DNA from: Gillisia limnaea DSM 15749
GTDB lineage: Bacteria; Bacteroidota; Bacteroidia; Flavobacteriales; Flavobacteriaceae
NCBI RefSeq assembly: GCF_000243235.1
Contig: NZ_JH594606.1
Location: 1,841,448-1,905,447, forward strand
Length of the DNA stretch: 64,000 nt
Reading direction: 5' to 3'
Both the position numbers and the translations under genes were made by a program. Below are positions 34,486 to 43,771 of this stretch, piece by piece. Under the pieces are notes generated by a model. The model did not search any database, was not told the DNA's origin, and was given only the letters and a program-made list of their open reading frames with translations. Positions within the stretch are counted from its first letter, which is position 1; every line of letters starts with the position of its first letter.

Positions 34486-36516
34486 TTACTGTGGAAAAAC
34501 CATGATCTTTGCATTTTCCTCAAAATACGTTTCCATTTTTAAAGGGATTTTATCGAGAACTGGCTGGTAGGCCACACTGCCTTTTCTTGCGCTAATAAGC
34601 ATGATAATATCTTCGGGTTGAACATTTTTGGAAATTATAAGGAAGTCTTCCCAGTCATTAAATTCATTAAATTCAAACGGAGCTCTTAAATTTAATTTAG
34701 CTGTAAGTTCCTCAATGGCGGACTGGGTTTTCTTTGTGCCGTTCACAATTATGGGTACACTTAACTCCTCTGAAATTTTAATGACCTTTTTCACCCAAAG
34801 CTCAAAACCCTCCATATCTTCAGATCTTTCGGGAACCGCAAGGATAATTTTTTGATGTGTTGCCCAGGGTTTATCGCTCTGGCAAAGAAATATGGTTTTG
34901 GTAGTATTTTCTATTATACCGCGCATTTTTTCACCTATCACCTTATCTTTCCCGGAGCTTGTAGGCCAGCCCATAACAATTAAATCGGCGATAAGTTCCT
35001 TGGATTTTCTGGAAATTCCGTTGGCAACATCCTGATCTATAGTAGCAGTCACATTTACAGCAGTTTCCGTAGCAGAGGCTTGCTTTATATAATCCTCCAG
35101 CTTTGTTTTTGCCTGAGCGATGTTTAGTTCTGCTTCCTCATCGTTGGGAACAACGGTAAGAATAGAAACCGGATTTATAGAACTTTTATCTTTTATAAGA
35201 ATTGAAAATTCCAACAGTTTTTCAAGATTCACCATATTGGCCAATGGAAGTAAAATACTTTCCATTTTATAACTTTCAGATTCCTTTATCTCCTCCGGAT
35301 TTGTTTCTTTAGCTTCAGCAACCATGATTTTTGAAGCATTTTCAGTTGCTAAAGTTGCAACAATTGAAGTTATTAGTATAAGTATAATGGTTCCGTTTAA
35401 GATGTTGATATCAATTATTTCGGCATTATATCCTACAATAATTACTGCCAGGGTAGCCGCTGCGTGCCCGCTGCTTAAGCCGAAGATCACTTTGCGTTGT
35501 GAGGCGGTATATTTAAAAACGTATTGAGTGAAAAATGCTGCAAGCCATTTCCCTAAGATCGCAACCACAGAAAGCGTAATTGCGACGACTATAGCCATAT
35601 ATCCTCCAAAGATTACGCTTATATCTACCATCATACCTACGCTAATAAGGAAAAACGGAATAAACAGGGAGTTCCCCATAAATTCAATTCTGTTCATAAG
35701 AGCCGAGGAATGAGGAATTAATCTATTAAGGGCCAATCCTGCCAAGAATGCTCCAATAATGTCTTCTACCCCAGCTAATTCAGCCAAAAAAGCAGCAAAA
35801 AACATCACGGTGAGCACAAAAATATAATGGGAGTGTTTTTCTTTTTCAAGCTTGGTGAAAAACCATTTTGCTATTTTTGGTACTACAAAAAACATGATCA
35901 AACAAAAGATCGTGAGAGAGATTACGAGTCGTATCCAGAAATCCAATGTTAAACCACCTTCCTGGGCATTTCCCATAATTACGGCCAGGATAATAAGCAC
36001 GGCGGTATCGGTTAAAATAGTACCACCAACGGTAATTGCCACAGCCTCATTCTTGGAAACCCCCATTTTACTTACAATAGGATACGCTATAAGCGTGTGA
36101 GTTGCAAACATACTGGCGGTAAGAAAACTGGCGTTAAAATCATACCCCAACAAATAGAAACATACTGGAAATCCTATAGCAAGTGGCAATGAAAAGGTGA
36201 AAAGCCCAAAAAGAAAACTTTTATTCCGGTTGATTTTAAATTGATTCATATCGAGTTCCAGCCCGGCGATAAACATAATATAAAGCAGACCTATTTTTGA
36301 AAATAGATCGATCGCTGCATTTTGCTCTAACAGGCCAACGCCAAAAGGACCAATAAAAATACCTGAAATAATCAATACGATTATTCCGGGTATATTGAGT
36401 CTTCTGAATAATATTGGGGAAACCAGAATTATTAGTAGAATTAGTGAAAAAACAAGCACCGGATTGCTAAAAGGCAATTCAAATTCGTGGTATAAAATCT
36501 CTAAAAATTCATCCAT
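34486..36516 (-). CDS. CPA2-type cation:proton antiporter with C-terminal USP domain
   Basis: 676 residues. Residues 1-405 are a Kef/NapA-like membrane domain with about 12 helices: GIIVLIISGIFIGPFGVGLL, the unwound-helix motif and the DTAVLIILAVI stretch. Residues of about 415-560 are a universal-stress-protein domain (MESILLPLANMVNLEKLLEF...ADLIVMGWPTSSGKD), followed by a second alpha/beta domain. Bacteroidetes use such fusions for Na+ or K+ efflux with nucleotide-responsive control. It is 137 bp downstream of the second antiporter gene on the same strand. Confidence 0.9.
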   Translation of the reverse strand: MDEFLEILYHEFELPFSNPVLVFSLILLIILVSPILFRRLNIPGIIVLIISGIFIGPFGVGLLEQNAAIDLFSKIGLLYIMFIAGLELDMNQFKINRNKSFLFGLFTFSLPLAIGFPVCFYLLGYDFNASFLTASMFATHTLIAYPIVSKMGVSKNEAVAITVGGTILTDTAVLIILAVIMGNAQEGGLTLDFWIRLVISLTIFCLIMFFVVPKIAKWFFTKLEKEKHSHYIFVLTVMFFAAFLAELAGVEDIIGAFLAGLALNRLIPHSSALMNRIEFMGNSLFIPFFLISVGMMVDISVIFGGYMAIVVAITLSVVAILGKWLAAFFTQYVFKYTASQRKVIFGLSSGHAAATLAVIIVGYNAEIIDINILNGTIILILITSIVATLATENASKIMVAEAKETNPEEIKESESYKMESILLPLANMVNLEKLLEFSILIKDKSSINPVSILTVVPNDEEAELNIAQAKTKLEDYIKQASATETAVNVTATIDQDVANGISRKSKELIADLIVMGWPTSSGKDKVIGEKMRGIIENTTKTIFLCQSDKPWATHQKIILAVPERSEDMEGFELWVKKVIKISEELSVPIIVNGTKKTQSAIEELTAKLNLRAPFEFNEFNDWEDFLIISKNVQPEDIIMLISARKGSVAYQPVLDKIPLKMETYFEENAKIMVFPQ

Positions 36517-36653
36517 TTGAAAACTTAAGAATTGTTATAAAAATCCCGCTATAAAATTATTCTGAAAAAATATTTGCCGCGGATTTAAAGAATTGAACGA
36601 CAAATTTAACAGTGAATTATCAAAATTTTGACAAAAAATTCATAAAATATAAA

Positions 36654-38498
36654 TCAATGTTTTTCGGCGGCAATTTCTTCTTTTTTAATTTGTTTTCCAA
36701 GATAAACAAGTTGTGAACCTTCGTCTATTTGAATTTCGGAGTTATTGGATGGGATGATCCTAAGTTCGCCTTTTACTCCTTTGATAAATAAGGGTACGAT
36801 ATCGGGATCGGTTTTTGAGATCTCGATCAAGCCTTCATAATGTTGTTTACTGTTGAGCTGGATTTCATTAATTTTAGGATAGTTTCGTGATATTTCGGTG
36901 AGTTTTATATAATCATCGGTATGAGAAAAAAGGCCTTCGGATGGATTTATTTCAGGATCATTCATCTCATCAGAAGAGATCAAACGGTAGGATCCCTTTT
37001 CCCCAAATTGCTTTTTAAACCTGTTAATAGCAGTTTTATTGATGTCACTATTTCCTGTCATGGACATTAAGTATCCAATATCATTTAATTCTATATTATT
37101 AAAAAGATCATCGGCATAAACACTACCCTCAAGGGCATCCAATCCTAACTTCTTAGCTTTTTTAATATTATCGTTATTACTATCAACCAGCACCACGTGC
37201 CTGTTATTATCCTGAAGATATTTTGCAATAAGCCTCGCCATAGAAGAGGCACCAATAATCAAGATCCCTTCTGCATTCTTGACAAACACGCCCACCAATT
37301 TTGCAAATAACCGGGCGGTAGTAGCATTTAGCAATACAGATCCCAAAACCATCATAAATACAAGCGGAGTAATGTATTCTGCTCCGGGAACCCCTTCTTT
37401 TACAAGTCTTAGTCCAAATAAGGAGGCTATACCGGCCGCCACAATTCCACGCGGGCCAACCCAACTTATAAATGCGATTTCATTTATCTTAAGTCCGGAG
37501 TTTATAGAGCTCAATATCACTCCCAGCGGTCTTACAATTAGAATAACCACTCCAAACAATATCAAGGAGTTCCAATTGAAGATTAATTCCAGTTCTTCAA
37601 TTTCAATATTTGCAGCCAGCAGTATAAATAAAATCGAAACCAAAAGAACGCTAAGAGATTCTTTAAAATACAAAAGTTCCTTGATATTGGGCAAGTTTTT
37701 ATTACCCATAACCATTCCCATGATCACTACTGCCAATAATCCACTCTCATGAGCAAAGGTATCTGCCAGTACAAATACCCCAAGTACGGTTGCCAGGATA
37801 AAAACATTTAACAAATAATGAGGGATCACATTTTTCTTGATCAAATAAGCAAGAACATTGGCAAATGCAAATCCAAAGGTAAACCCGAATAAAAGTATTT
37901 TTCCAAACTCACTAAGTGCGGTTGCTGTAAAATCCTGCCCACCTTCAACCCGGATAAATTCGAATACCAAAACGGCAATAAGCGCTCCAATTGGGTCGAT
38001 TAAAATCCCTTCCCATTTAAGGATAGAGGAAACATGTGTTTTAAGAGGGATATTTCTTAAAATAGGAGAAATAACGGTAGGCCCTGTTACAATTATGAGG
38101 GCTGAAAACAGAAAGGAAATTTGCCAGGTAAATCCAAGAATAAAGTGTGCAGCAAGACCCGCACCAAAAAATGTCACCGCGACACCTACACTTATTAGTT
38201 TAATAATAACAGGTCCAATATTGCCCACCTCACTTTTTTTTAAGGTAAGCCCACCTTCAAATAAAATTATTGATATTGCGAGGGAGACGAAGTAAAACAG
38301 ACTTTCTCCAGGAAATAAACCCTCTGTTCCATTCCATATGGGTTCCAGCCATTTCGTACCGTCTTCAGAAATAAGCGTTGAAAAGGGACCAACAAAAAGG
38401 CCTATTAAAATAAGGGGTAAAATTGCCGGTGTTTTTGTTTTCCAGGCCAGCCATTGGGCCAATATTCCAAGTATAATTAATCCTGCAAGCTCTACCAT
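36654..38498 (-). CDS. CPA1-type cation:proton antiporter with RCK-like domain
   Basis: 614 residues. Residues 1-395 are an NhaP-like membrane domain (PAILPLILIGLFVGPF, SIILFEGGLTLKKSEV, WEGILIDPIGALIAVLVFEF: the ND/DP ion-binding region). Residues 400-520 are a TrkA-N (RCK) Rossmann fold (EGILIIGASSMARLIAKYLQ) with an acidic beta2 end (VVLVDSN). The usual GxGxxG reads GASSMA, so NAD(H) binding may be weak or changed. A TrkA-C-like tail (540-610) follows. Likely Na+ or K+/H+ exchange for pH and salt balance. Convergent with nothing; its 5' side faces the MBL-fold gene. Confidence 0.9.
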   Translation of the reverse strand: MVELAGLIILGILAQWLAWKTKTPAILPLILIGLFVGPFSTLISEDGTKWLEPIWNGTEGLFPGESLFYFVSLAISIILFEGGLTLKKSEVGNIGPVIIKLISVGVAVTFFGAGLAAHFILGFTWQISFLFSALIIVTGPTVISPILRNIPLKTHVSSILKWEGILIDPIGALIAVLVFEFIRVEGGQDFTATALSEFGKILLFGFTFGFAFANVLAYLIKKNVIPHYLLNVFILATVLGVFVLADTFAHESGLLAVVIMGMVMGNKNLPNIKELLYFKESLSVLLVSILFILLAANIEIEELELIFNWNSLILFGVVILIVRPLGVILSSINSGLKINEIAFISWVGPRGIVAAGIASLFGLRLVKEGVPGAEYITPLVFMMVLGSVLLNATTARLFAKLVGVFVKNAEGILIIGASSMARLIAKYLQDNNRHVVLVDSNNDNIKKAKKLGLDALEGSVYADDLFNNIELNDIGYLMSMTGNSDINKTAINRFKKQFGEKGSYRLISSDEMNDPEINPSEGLFSHTDDYIKLTEISRNYPKINEIQLNSKQHYEGLIEISKTDPDIVPLFIKGVKGELRIIPSNNSEIQIDEGSQLVYLGKQIKKEEIAAEKH

Positions 38499-38819
38499 TA
38501 TGTGAAATTATTGATTGGTATTTTAAAAAAAAATTGAATTTGCCGTAAAATTAATGTTTATAATAAAACTTTAGGGACTTAAACCCTGTCAAGTTAAGCT
38601 TTTGAAAAACAAGCTTTCTATTATTGAAATGTATGTTAAATATTCCCGGGAGATTCCAAAGTCTTGATAAATGTCTAATGGTTTTAGTAATTTGCGGCTA
38701 TAAATAAATTACCCCAAAGCATGCTCACGAGGTATTGACAAGGAAAAAACACCCAAAATCTCGATGGAATCAAGCCCAAACGGGTTGGTTAATAATCGGG
38801 GATTAAAAAATTAATTTTC
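38499..38819. other. 321-bp divergent spacer
   Basis: No gene or conserved element seen. AT-rich. AGCTTTTGAAAAACAAGCTT near 38597-38616 could form a small hairpin. Confidence 0.45.
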
Positions 38820-39683
38820 ATGAAATTATACCCAATAGAAGCAGGAAATTTTAAACTGGATGGAGGAGCCATGTTTGGCGTTGTTCCAAAAACTATCTGG
38901 AACCGCACAAATCCAGCAGATGAATCTAATTTAATAGATATGGCCGCGCGCTGTTTATTGATAGAAGACGGGGATAAATTAACCCTTATCGATACAGGAA
39001 TGGGGGATAAACAAAGCGATAAATTTTATGGATACTATAATCTTTGGGGGGACGAGTCTATAGACAACTCCCTAAAAAAATATGGTTTTCACAGAGACGA
39101 TATCACTGATGTTTTTTTAACCCATCTCCATTTTGATCATTGTGGAGGCTGCATTCAATGGAATAAGCAAAGAACGGGCTATGAACCTGCATTTAAGTAT
39201 GCGCGTTTTTGGAGCAACAAGGACCACTGGTTATGGGCAACCGAACCCAATGCCAGGGAAAAAGCTTCCTTTTTAAAGGAAAATATTATTCCTATAAATC
39301 AAAGCGGAAGACTTCATTTTATAGAAAAAGATCCTTCGCAACAATTCACCAATGTACCCAATTTAGGTTTTGGTGTATTTTTTGCAGATGGGCATACCGA
39401 GAAACAAATGATCCCAAAATTGGAATATAAAGGAAAAACCATCGCTTTTATGGCAGATTTGCTTCCTACCGCGGGCCATATACCTTTGCCGTATGTGATG
39501 GGTTATGATACCCGGCCTCTAATAACTTTATCCGAAAAGGAGTTGTTTTTGAATACCGCGGCAGATGAGGGTTTTTATTTATTTCTCGAACACGATGCTC
39601 ATAATCAAATAATAACCGTAAAACACACTGAAAAAGGTGTTAGACTGGATCAAACCTTTACCTTTAATGAACTTTTTGAATAA
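38820..39683 (+). CDS. metallo-beta-lactamase-fold hydrolase
   Basis: 287 residues. The zinc motif HxHxDH is THLHFDHCGG (His102, His104, Asp106, His107), with later ligands expected in FFADGHTEKQ, AFMADLLPTAGH and LEHDAHN. TLIDTGMGDK precedes it. Of the MBL superfamily it resembles the lactonase/AttM-like group in outline, but the substrate cannot be named. No signal peptide. The start ATG at 38820 gives KLYPIEAGNFKLDGGAMFG, normal for this group. It precedes the S8 peptidase gene by 74 bp, perhaps in one transcript. Confidence 0.88.
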   Translation: MKLYPIEAGNFKLDGGAMFGVVPKTIWNRTNPADESNLIDMAARCLLIEDGDKLTLIDTGMGDKQSDKFYGYYNLWGDESIDNSLKKYGFHRDDITDVFLTHLHFDHCGGCIQWNKQRTGYEPAFKYARFWSNKDHWLWATEPNAREKASFLKENIIPINQSGRLHFIEKDPSQQFTNVPNLGFGVFFADGHTEKQMIPKLEYKGKTIAFMADLLPTAGHIPLPYVMGYDTRPLITLSEKELFLNTAADEGFYLFLEHDAHNQIITVKHTEKGVRLDQTFTFNELFE

Positions 39684-39757
39684 TGCAAGTCTTTATCAGG
39701 CGCTTTTCTTTGGATAAATCACGTTGAAAATTAACAAACAACAATAAAAATTAATAT

Positions 39758-41437
39758 ATGAAAATACCGGTTTTTAAACCTCTACTTCTTACAAGTCTAG
39801 TCTTATCACTAGCCGGATGTAGCAGCACTTCCTCTTCAATTCTTTCCACTCCCATTGAAAATATAGATGAACTTCCTTTAAAGGTGATCCCTTTAACCGA
39901 TTCTCAGCTAAAATATTGGGGTGAAGCAGACCTTTCCACCGATACAATTCCGGGAATGAGCGTAAACAAGGCTTATAATGAAATTATTAAAAACAAAACC
40001 GGAGCTTCGGTTATTGTTGCCGTGATAGACAGCGGAGTTGATATTACTCATGAAGATCTAAAAAGCGTTGTTTGGGTAAATAAAGATGAAATTCCCAACA
40101 ATGGTAAAGATGATGACAATAACGGGTACATCGATGATATTCACGGCTGGAACTTTTTGGGGGATGCTGTAAAAGAAAATATGGAATACACTCGTATTTA
40201 CAAACGCCTAAAACCTATCTATGACGGCAAACCTGCCAGTGCTATAAGCACTGCAAAACGCGAAGAATTTGCGCTTTATCAACGTGCTAAGGCAGAGCAT
40301 GAAAAAGAGTATAATGAAACCGTTCAATCCAGGGATCAATACCAACAAATAAAAGAGCAATTGGTTCCCGCGCACGCTGCGGTATCTTCAAAATTAGGAA
40401 AAGAGGATTATACAAAGCAGGAATTAGCGGCAATGCCTGCAGAAACAGACCAGATGAAAAATTATAAAGGGATGTTAATGCAAATCCAGAACAATGTGAA
40501 TGAAAACATTCCGGAAGCCATTAAATTGTTGGAAGAGGGACTTACCTATTTTTCAGACCGGTTGGATTCACATTTTAACCTTCAGCTTGACGGAAGGGCA
40601 GTAGTAGGGGATAACCCATACGATATTACCGATACAAAATACGGGAATAACCAGGTTGCAGGTCCTACAAAAGATAAGGAAGATATTAAACATGGTACAC
40701 ACGTAGCAGGAACAATTGCTGCCAAAAGAAACAATAACATTGGAATAAACGGAATTGCAAATAATGTGAAAATAATGGTTTTACGAGCCGTTCCCGATGG
40801 AGATGAATACGATAAAGATATTGCACTTGCCATACGTTATGCAGTAGATAACGGTGCCAAAATAATAAATACCAGTTTCGGAAAATATTATTCTCCAAAT
40901 CCGGAATGGGTAACCGATGCTATTATCTATGCAGCTGAAAAGGATGTCCTGATCGTGAATGCATCTGGAAATGAAGGTTTGGATCTTGAAACCAAAAGGG
41001 TATATCCAAATGACCAGCATCCCGGTGCCCCTGCGGAAATATCAAATAATCTTTTAAGTATTGGAGCGCTTAATTATGAATACGGATCTGACCTTATAGC
41101 AGGATTTTCAAATTATGGTAAAACCAATGTGGATGTGTTTGCTCCCGGAGTAAAAATTTGGTCCACCACTCCAAACAATACCTATGAGTATTTACAGGGA
41201 ACTTCTATGGCTGCTCCGGCAGTTTCAGGCGTAGCTGCCGTTATCCGGTCATTTTATCCAAAATTGACCGCACAACAGGTAAAACAGATAATTATGAATA
41301 GTGGTATTTCTACAAATGCCACCGTGCTTGTGGGAGAAGGAAAAAGTCAGAAAAAATTCAAAGATCTTTCCGTTTCGGGAAATATGGTTAATTTATACAA
41401 CGCATTAATTTTAGCAGATAAAGTTTCAAAACAGTAA
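39758..41437 (+). CDS. S8 subtilisin-like peptidase, lipoprotein
   Basis: 559 residues. Lipoprotein signal ending at Cys21 (LSLAGCSS). Catalytic triad Asp91 (AVIDSGVDITHEDL), His312 (HGTHVAGTIAA) and Ser483 (GTSMAAPAVSG). Asp and His are 221 residues apart; about 150 residues (140-290), helical and charged, are inserted between them. DDDNNGYIDDIHGWNF is a likely Ca2+-binding stretch. Expected on the outer membrane or cell surface, degrading proteins. It is 3 bp upstream of the M1 peptidase gene, so the two form an operon of secreted peptidases. Confidence 0.94.
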   Translation: MKIPVFKPLLLTSLVLSLAGCSSTSSSILSTPIENIDELPLKVIPLTDSQLKYWGEADLSTDTIPGMSVNKAYNEIIKNKTGASVIVAVIDSGVDITHEDLKSVVWVNKDEIPNNGKDDDNNGYIDDIHGWNFLGDAVKENMEYTRIYKRLKPIYDGKPASAISTAKREEFALYQRAKAEHEKEYNETVQSRDQYQQIKEQLVPAHAAVSSKLGKEDYTKQELAAMPAETDQMKNYKGMLMQIQNNVNENIPEAIKLLEEGLTYFSDRLDSHFNLQLDGRAVVGDNPYDITDTKYGNNQVAGPTKDKEDIKHGTHVAGTIAAKRNNNIGINGIANNVKIMVLRAVPDGDEYDKDIALAIRYAVDNGAKIINTSFGKYYSPNPEWVTDAIIYAAEKDVLIVNASGNEGLDLETKRVYPNDQHPGAPAEISNNLLSIGALNYEYGSDLIAGFSNYGKTNVDVFAPGVKIWSTTPNNTYEYLQGTSMAAPAVSGVAAVIRSFYPKLTAQQVKQIIMNSGISTNATVLVGEGKSQKKFKDLSVSGNMVNLYNALILADKVSKQ

Positions 41438-41440
41438 ATT

Positions 41441-43279
41441 ATGAATAAAATTTTAATAGTCCTCACAGTTTTATCCGGATTCTGGGCCTCTGCCCAAAAC
41501 AATATTTCTTATTGGCAACAACAGGTTGATTACAAGATGGAAGTGGATATGAATGTTGATAATTACCAATATACCGGAACCCAGGAACTGGAATACACAA
41601 ATAATTCCCCGGATACCTTAAAAAAGGTATTCTACCACTTATTTTTTAACGCCTTCCAGCCTGAAAGCGAAATGGACGTAAGATCCAGAACAATTGCAGA
41701 TCCTGATAGCAGGGTTGGGGATCGTATCTCTAAACTATCTAAATACGAACAAGGATTTTTAAAGATAAATTCCCTTACGCAAAACGGAAAAACCTTGTCC
41801 TATAAAGAAGTTGGGACCATCCTTGAGGTAGCATTGGACAAACCTATACTTCCTGGAGAAAAGACAACTTTTAACCTGGAATTTACAGGACAGGTGCCGG
41901 TGCAAATTCGTCGTTCTGGAAGAAATAGTTCAGAAGGGGTTGCACTTTCAATGACCCAGTGGTATCCAAAAATAGCTGAATATGATTTTGAAGGATGGCA
42001 TGCAGATCCTTATATAGGAAGAGAATTCCACGGAGTGTGGGGAGATTTTGACGTTAAAATAACCATCGATAAAAGCTATATTCTAGGTGCAACAGGATAT
42101 TTACAAAATCCACAGGAAATAGGATATGGTTACGAAAAAGAAGGTGCCAAAGTAAATCGTAAAGGTGGTAAAAAACTCACCTGGCATTTTATAGCGCCAA
42201 AGGTGCACGACTTTGCCTGGGCTGCAGATCCTGAATATATTCACGATAAAAGAACCGCTGCAGATGGAACAGTACTACATTTTCTTTATAAAAATAACCC
42301 TGATATAAAAGAAAACTGGAAAAATCTTCAGCCTAAAACAGAAGCTTTATTGCTGTACTTTAACGAACACATTGGGGAATATCCCTGGGATCAATATTCT
42401 GTTATCCAGGGTGGTGACGGTGGAATGGAATATGCAATGCTTACCCTTATTACCGGAGAACGTACTTTTGGAAGTTTGGTAGGAGTTACCGCTCACGAAC
42501 TTGCACACGCCTGGTTTCAGCATTTAATGGCAACCAACGAGAGCAAGCACGAATGGATGGATGAAGGATTTACTTCTTATATCTCCAGTCTTGCAATGAA
42601 TGAGGTTATGGAAGAGAACAAAGAAAACCCCTTAGAGGGAACCTACCGCGGTTATACCAGGTTGGCTACCTCTGGAATTGAACAGCCACAGTCTACCCAC
42701 TCAGACAGGTACCAATTAAATGCTGCTTATGGAACCAGTGCCTATTCAAAAGGTGCTATATTCCTTTCTCAACTTGGATATGTTATTGGAAAAGAAAACC
42801 TTCAAAAAACAATCCATCGTTATTACGAGGAATGGAAATTTAAACATCCTACACCAAATGATGTTATAAGAATTGCTGAAAAAGTATCCGGAGCTCAACT
42901 GGGCTGGTATTTAACCGACTGGACCCAAACGACCAATACGATAGACTATGCAATAAAAGAAGTTACTGAAGCTGAAGGTGAAACAACAAATGTTACGCTT
43001 GAAAGAATTGGCCTGATGCCGATGCCTATAGATCTAAAAGTGGTTTATAAGGATGGAACCGAGGAATTGGTTTATATCCCATTGAGGATGATGCGCTGGC
43101 AAAAACCAGCAGAGAATGCTACCAAAAGAATTGTTGCAGAGGATTGGGCCTGGGCATATCCAACCTATACTCTCAAGTTGAATAAGCCCAAAGCTCAAAT
43201 AAGCAAAATCATCATTGATGATTCCCAAATGATGGCGGATATCAATCGTGAAAACAATGTTTATGAGTTAAAGGAATAA
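41441..43279 (+). CDS. M1-family metallopeptidase, secreted
   Basis: 612 residues with a signal peptide (about 1-18, FWASAQN). Zinc site HELAH at His352-His356 with the third ligand Glu375 (WMDEGFTS). The substrate-binding motif, GAMEN in most aminopeptidases, reads GGMEYAM, as in the Bacteroidetes secreted M1 group. The C-terminal part (about 500-612) is beta-rich. It should trim N-terminal residues from peptides in the periplasm or outside, fitting with the S8 gene 3 bp upstream. A strong terminator follows. Confidence 0.94.
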   Translation: MNKILIVLTVLSGFWASAQNNISYWQQQVDYKMEVDMNVDNYQYTGTQELEYTNNSPDTLKKVFYHLFFNAFQPESEMDVRSRTIADPDSRVGDRISKLSKYEQGFLKINSLTQNGKTLSYKEVGTILEVALDKPILPGEKTTFNLEFTGQVPVQIRRSGRNSSEGVALSMTQWYPKIAEYDFEGWHADPYIGREFHGVWGDFDVKITIDKSYILGATGYLQNPQEIGYGYEKEGAKVNRKGGKKLTWHFIAPKVHDFAWAADPEYIHDKRTAADGTVLHFLYKNNPDIKENWKNLQPKTEALLLYFNEHIGEYPWDQYSVIQGGDGGMEYAMLTLITGERTFGSLVGVTAHELAHAWFQHLMATNESKHEWMDEGFTSYISSLAMNEVMEENKENPLEGTYRGYTRLATSGIEQPQSTHSDRYQLNAAYGTSAYSKGAIFLSQLGYVIGKENLQKTIHRYYEEWKFKHPTPNDVIRIAEKVSGAQLGWYLTDWTQTTNTIDYAIKEVTEAEGETTNVTLERIGLMPMPIDLKVVYKDGTEELVYIPLRMMRWQKPAENATKRIVAEDWAWAYPTYTLKLNKPKAQISKIIIDDSQMMADINRENNVYELKE

Positions 43280-43318
43280 ATTGATATAGAAAGTCTTTTT
43301 AATAAGTCCTACTAAAAG

Positions 43319-43357
43319 AAAAATCCGTTTTGGGAATTCCCGAAGCGGATTTTTTTA
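43319..43357 (+). terminator. Rho-independent terminator after the S8-M1 operon
   Basis: AAAAATCCG faces CGGATTTTT with an inner GGGAATTCCC stem and a T-run of seven. Placed 40 bp after the M1 stop and 25 bp before rnpA. Confidence 0.85.
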
Positions 43358-43381
43358 ATTTAGCTGTCTAATAATTCAACC

Positions 43382-43771
43382 ATGAATGAAAAGTTTCCTT
43401 CTTCAGAAAAACTGAAAAGCAAAATCCTTATAGACCGCTTATTTTCAGAAGGAAGATCTATAAAAAATTTCCCCTTAAAGCTCATTTATCTACCCCTAAA
43501 AGAACCTTCAAAAACCTGTAAAACAGGGGTTTCGGTTCCTAAAAGAAATTTTAAAAGAGCTGTGGACCGCAATTATTTTAAGCGATTAATGCGTGAAACT
43601 TTCAGAAAAAATAAATATCTTGTAGAAAGCAATCCGGAACAAAAATATGCGATGATGTTTGTTTATACCACCGCTAAAAAATTTGATTATCATCAAATAA
43701 ATACCTGTTTGATCCAGATTTTGGAAAAATTAAAAGAAAAGGAGGCATCTCATGAAAAAATCAATAATTAA
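43382..43771 (+). CDS. rnpA: ribonuclease P protein component
   Basis: 129 residues, small and basic. Helps RNase P RNA cut tRNA 5' leaders. The RNR motif region is clear: KTGVSVPKRNFKRAVDRNYFKRLMRETFRKNK, with FPLKLIYLPL before it and MFVYTTAKKFDYHQI after. It is not next to rpmH, as it is in many bacteria. Its last 20 bp overlap the start of the S41 peptidase gene, so the two are translationally linked. Confidence 0.95.
   Translation: MNEKFPSSEKLKSKILIDRLFSEGRSIKNFPLKLIYLPLKEPSKTCKTGVSVPKRNFKRAVDRNYFKRLMRETFRKNKYLVESNPEQKYAMMFVYTTAKKFDYHQINTCLIQILEKLKEKEASHEKINN

Noticed and set aside
37279-38295. Plus-strand frames of 145-157 codons inside the RCK antiporter gene
   Set aside because: Antisense of membrane-helix codons; Ile/Asn/Thr-rich without any family pattern.
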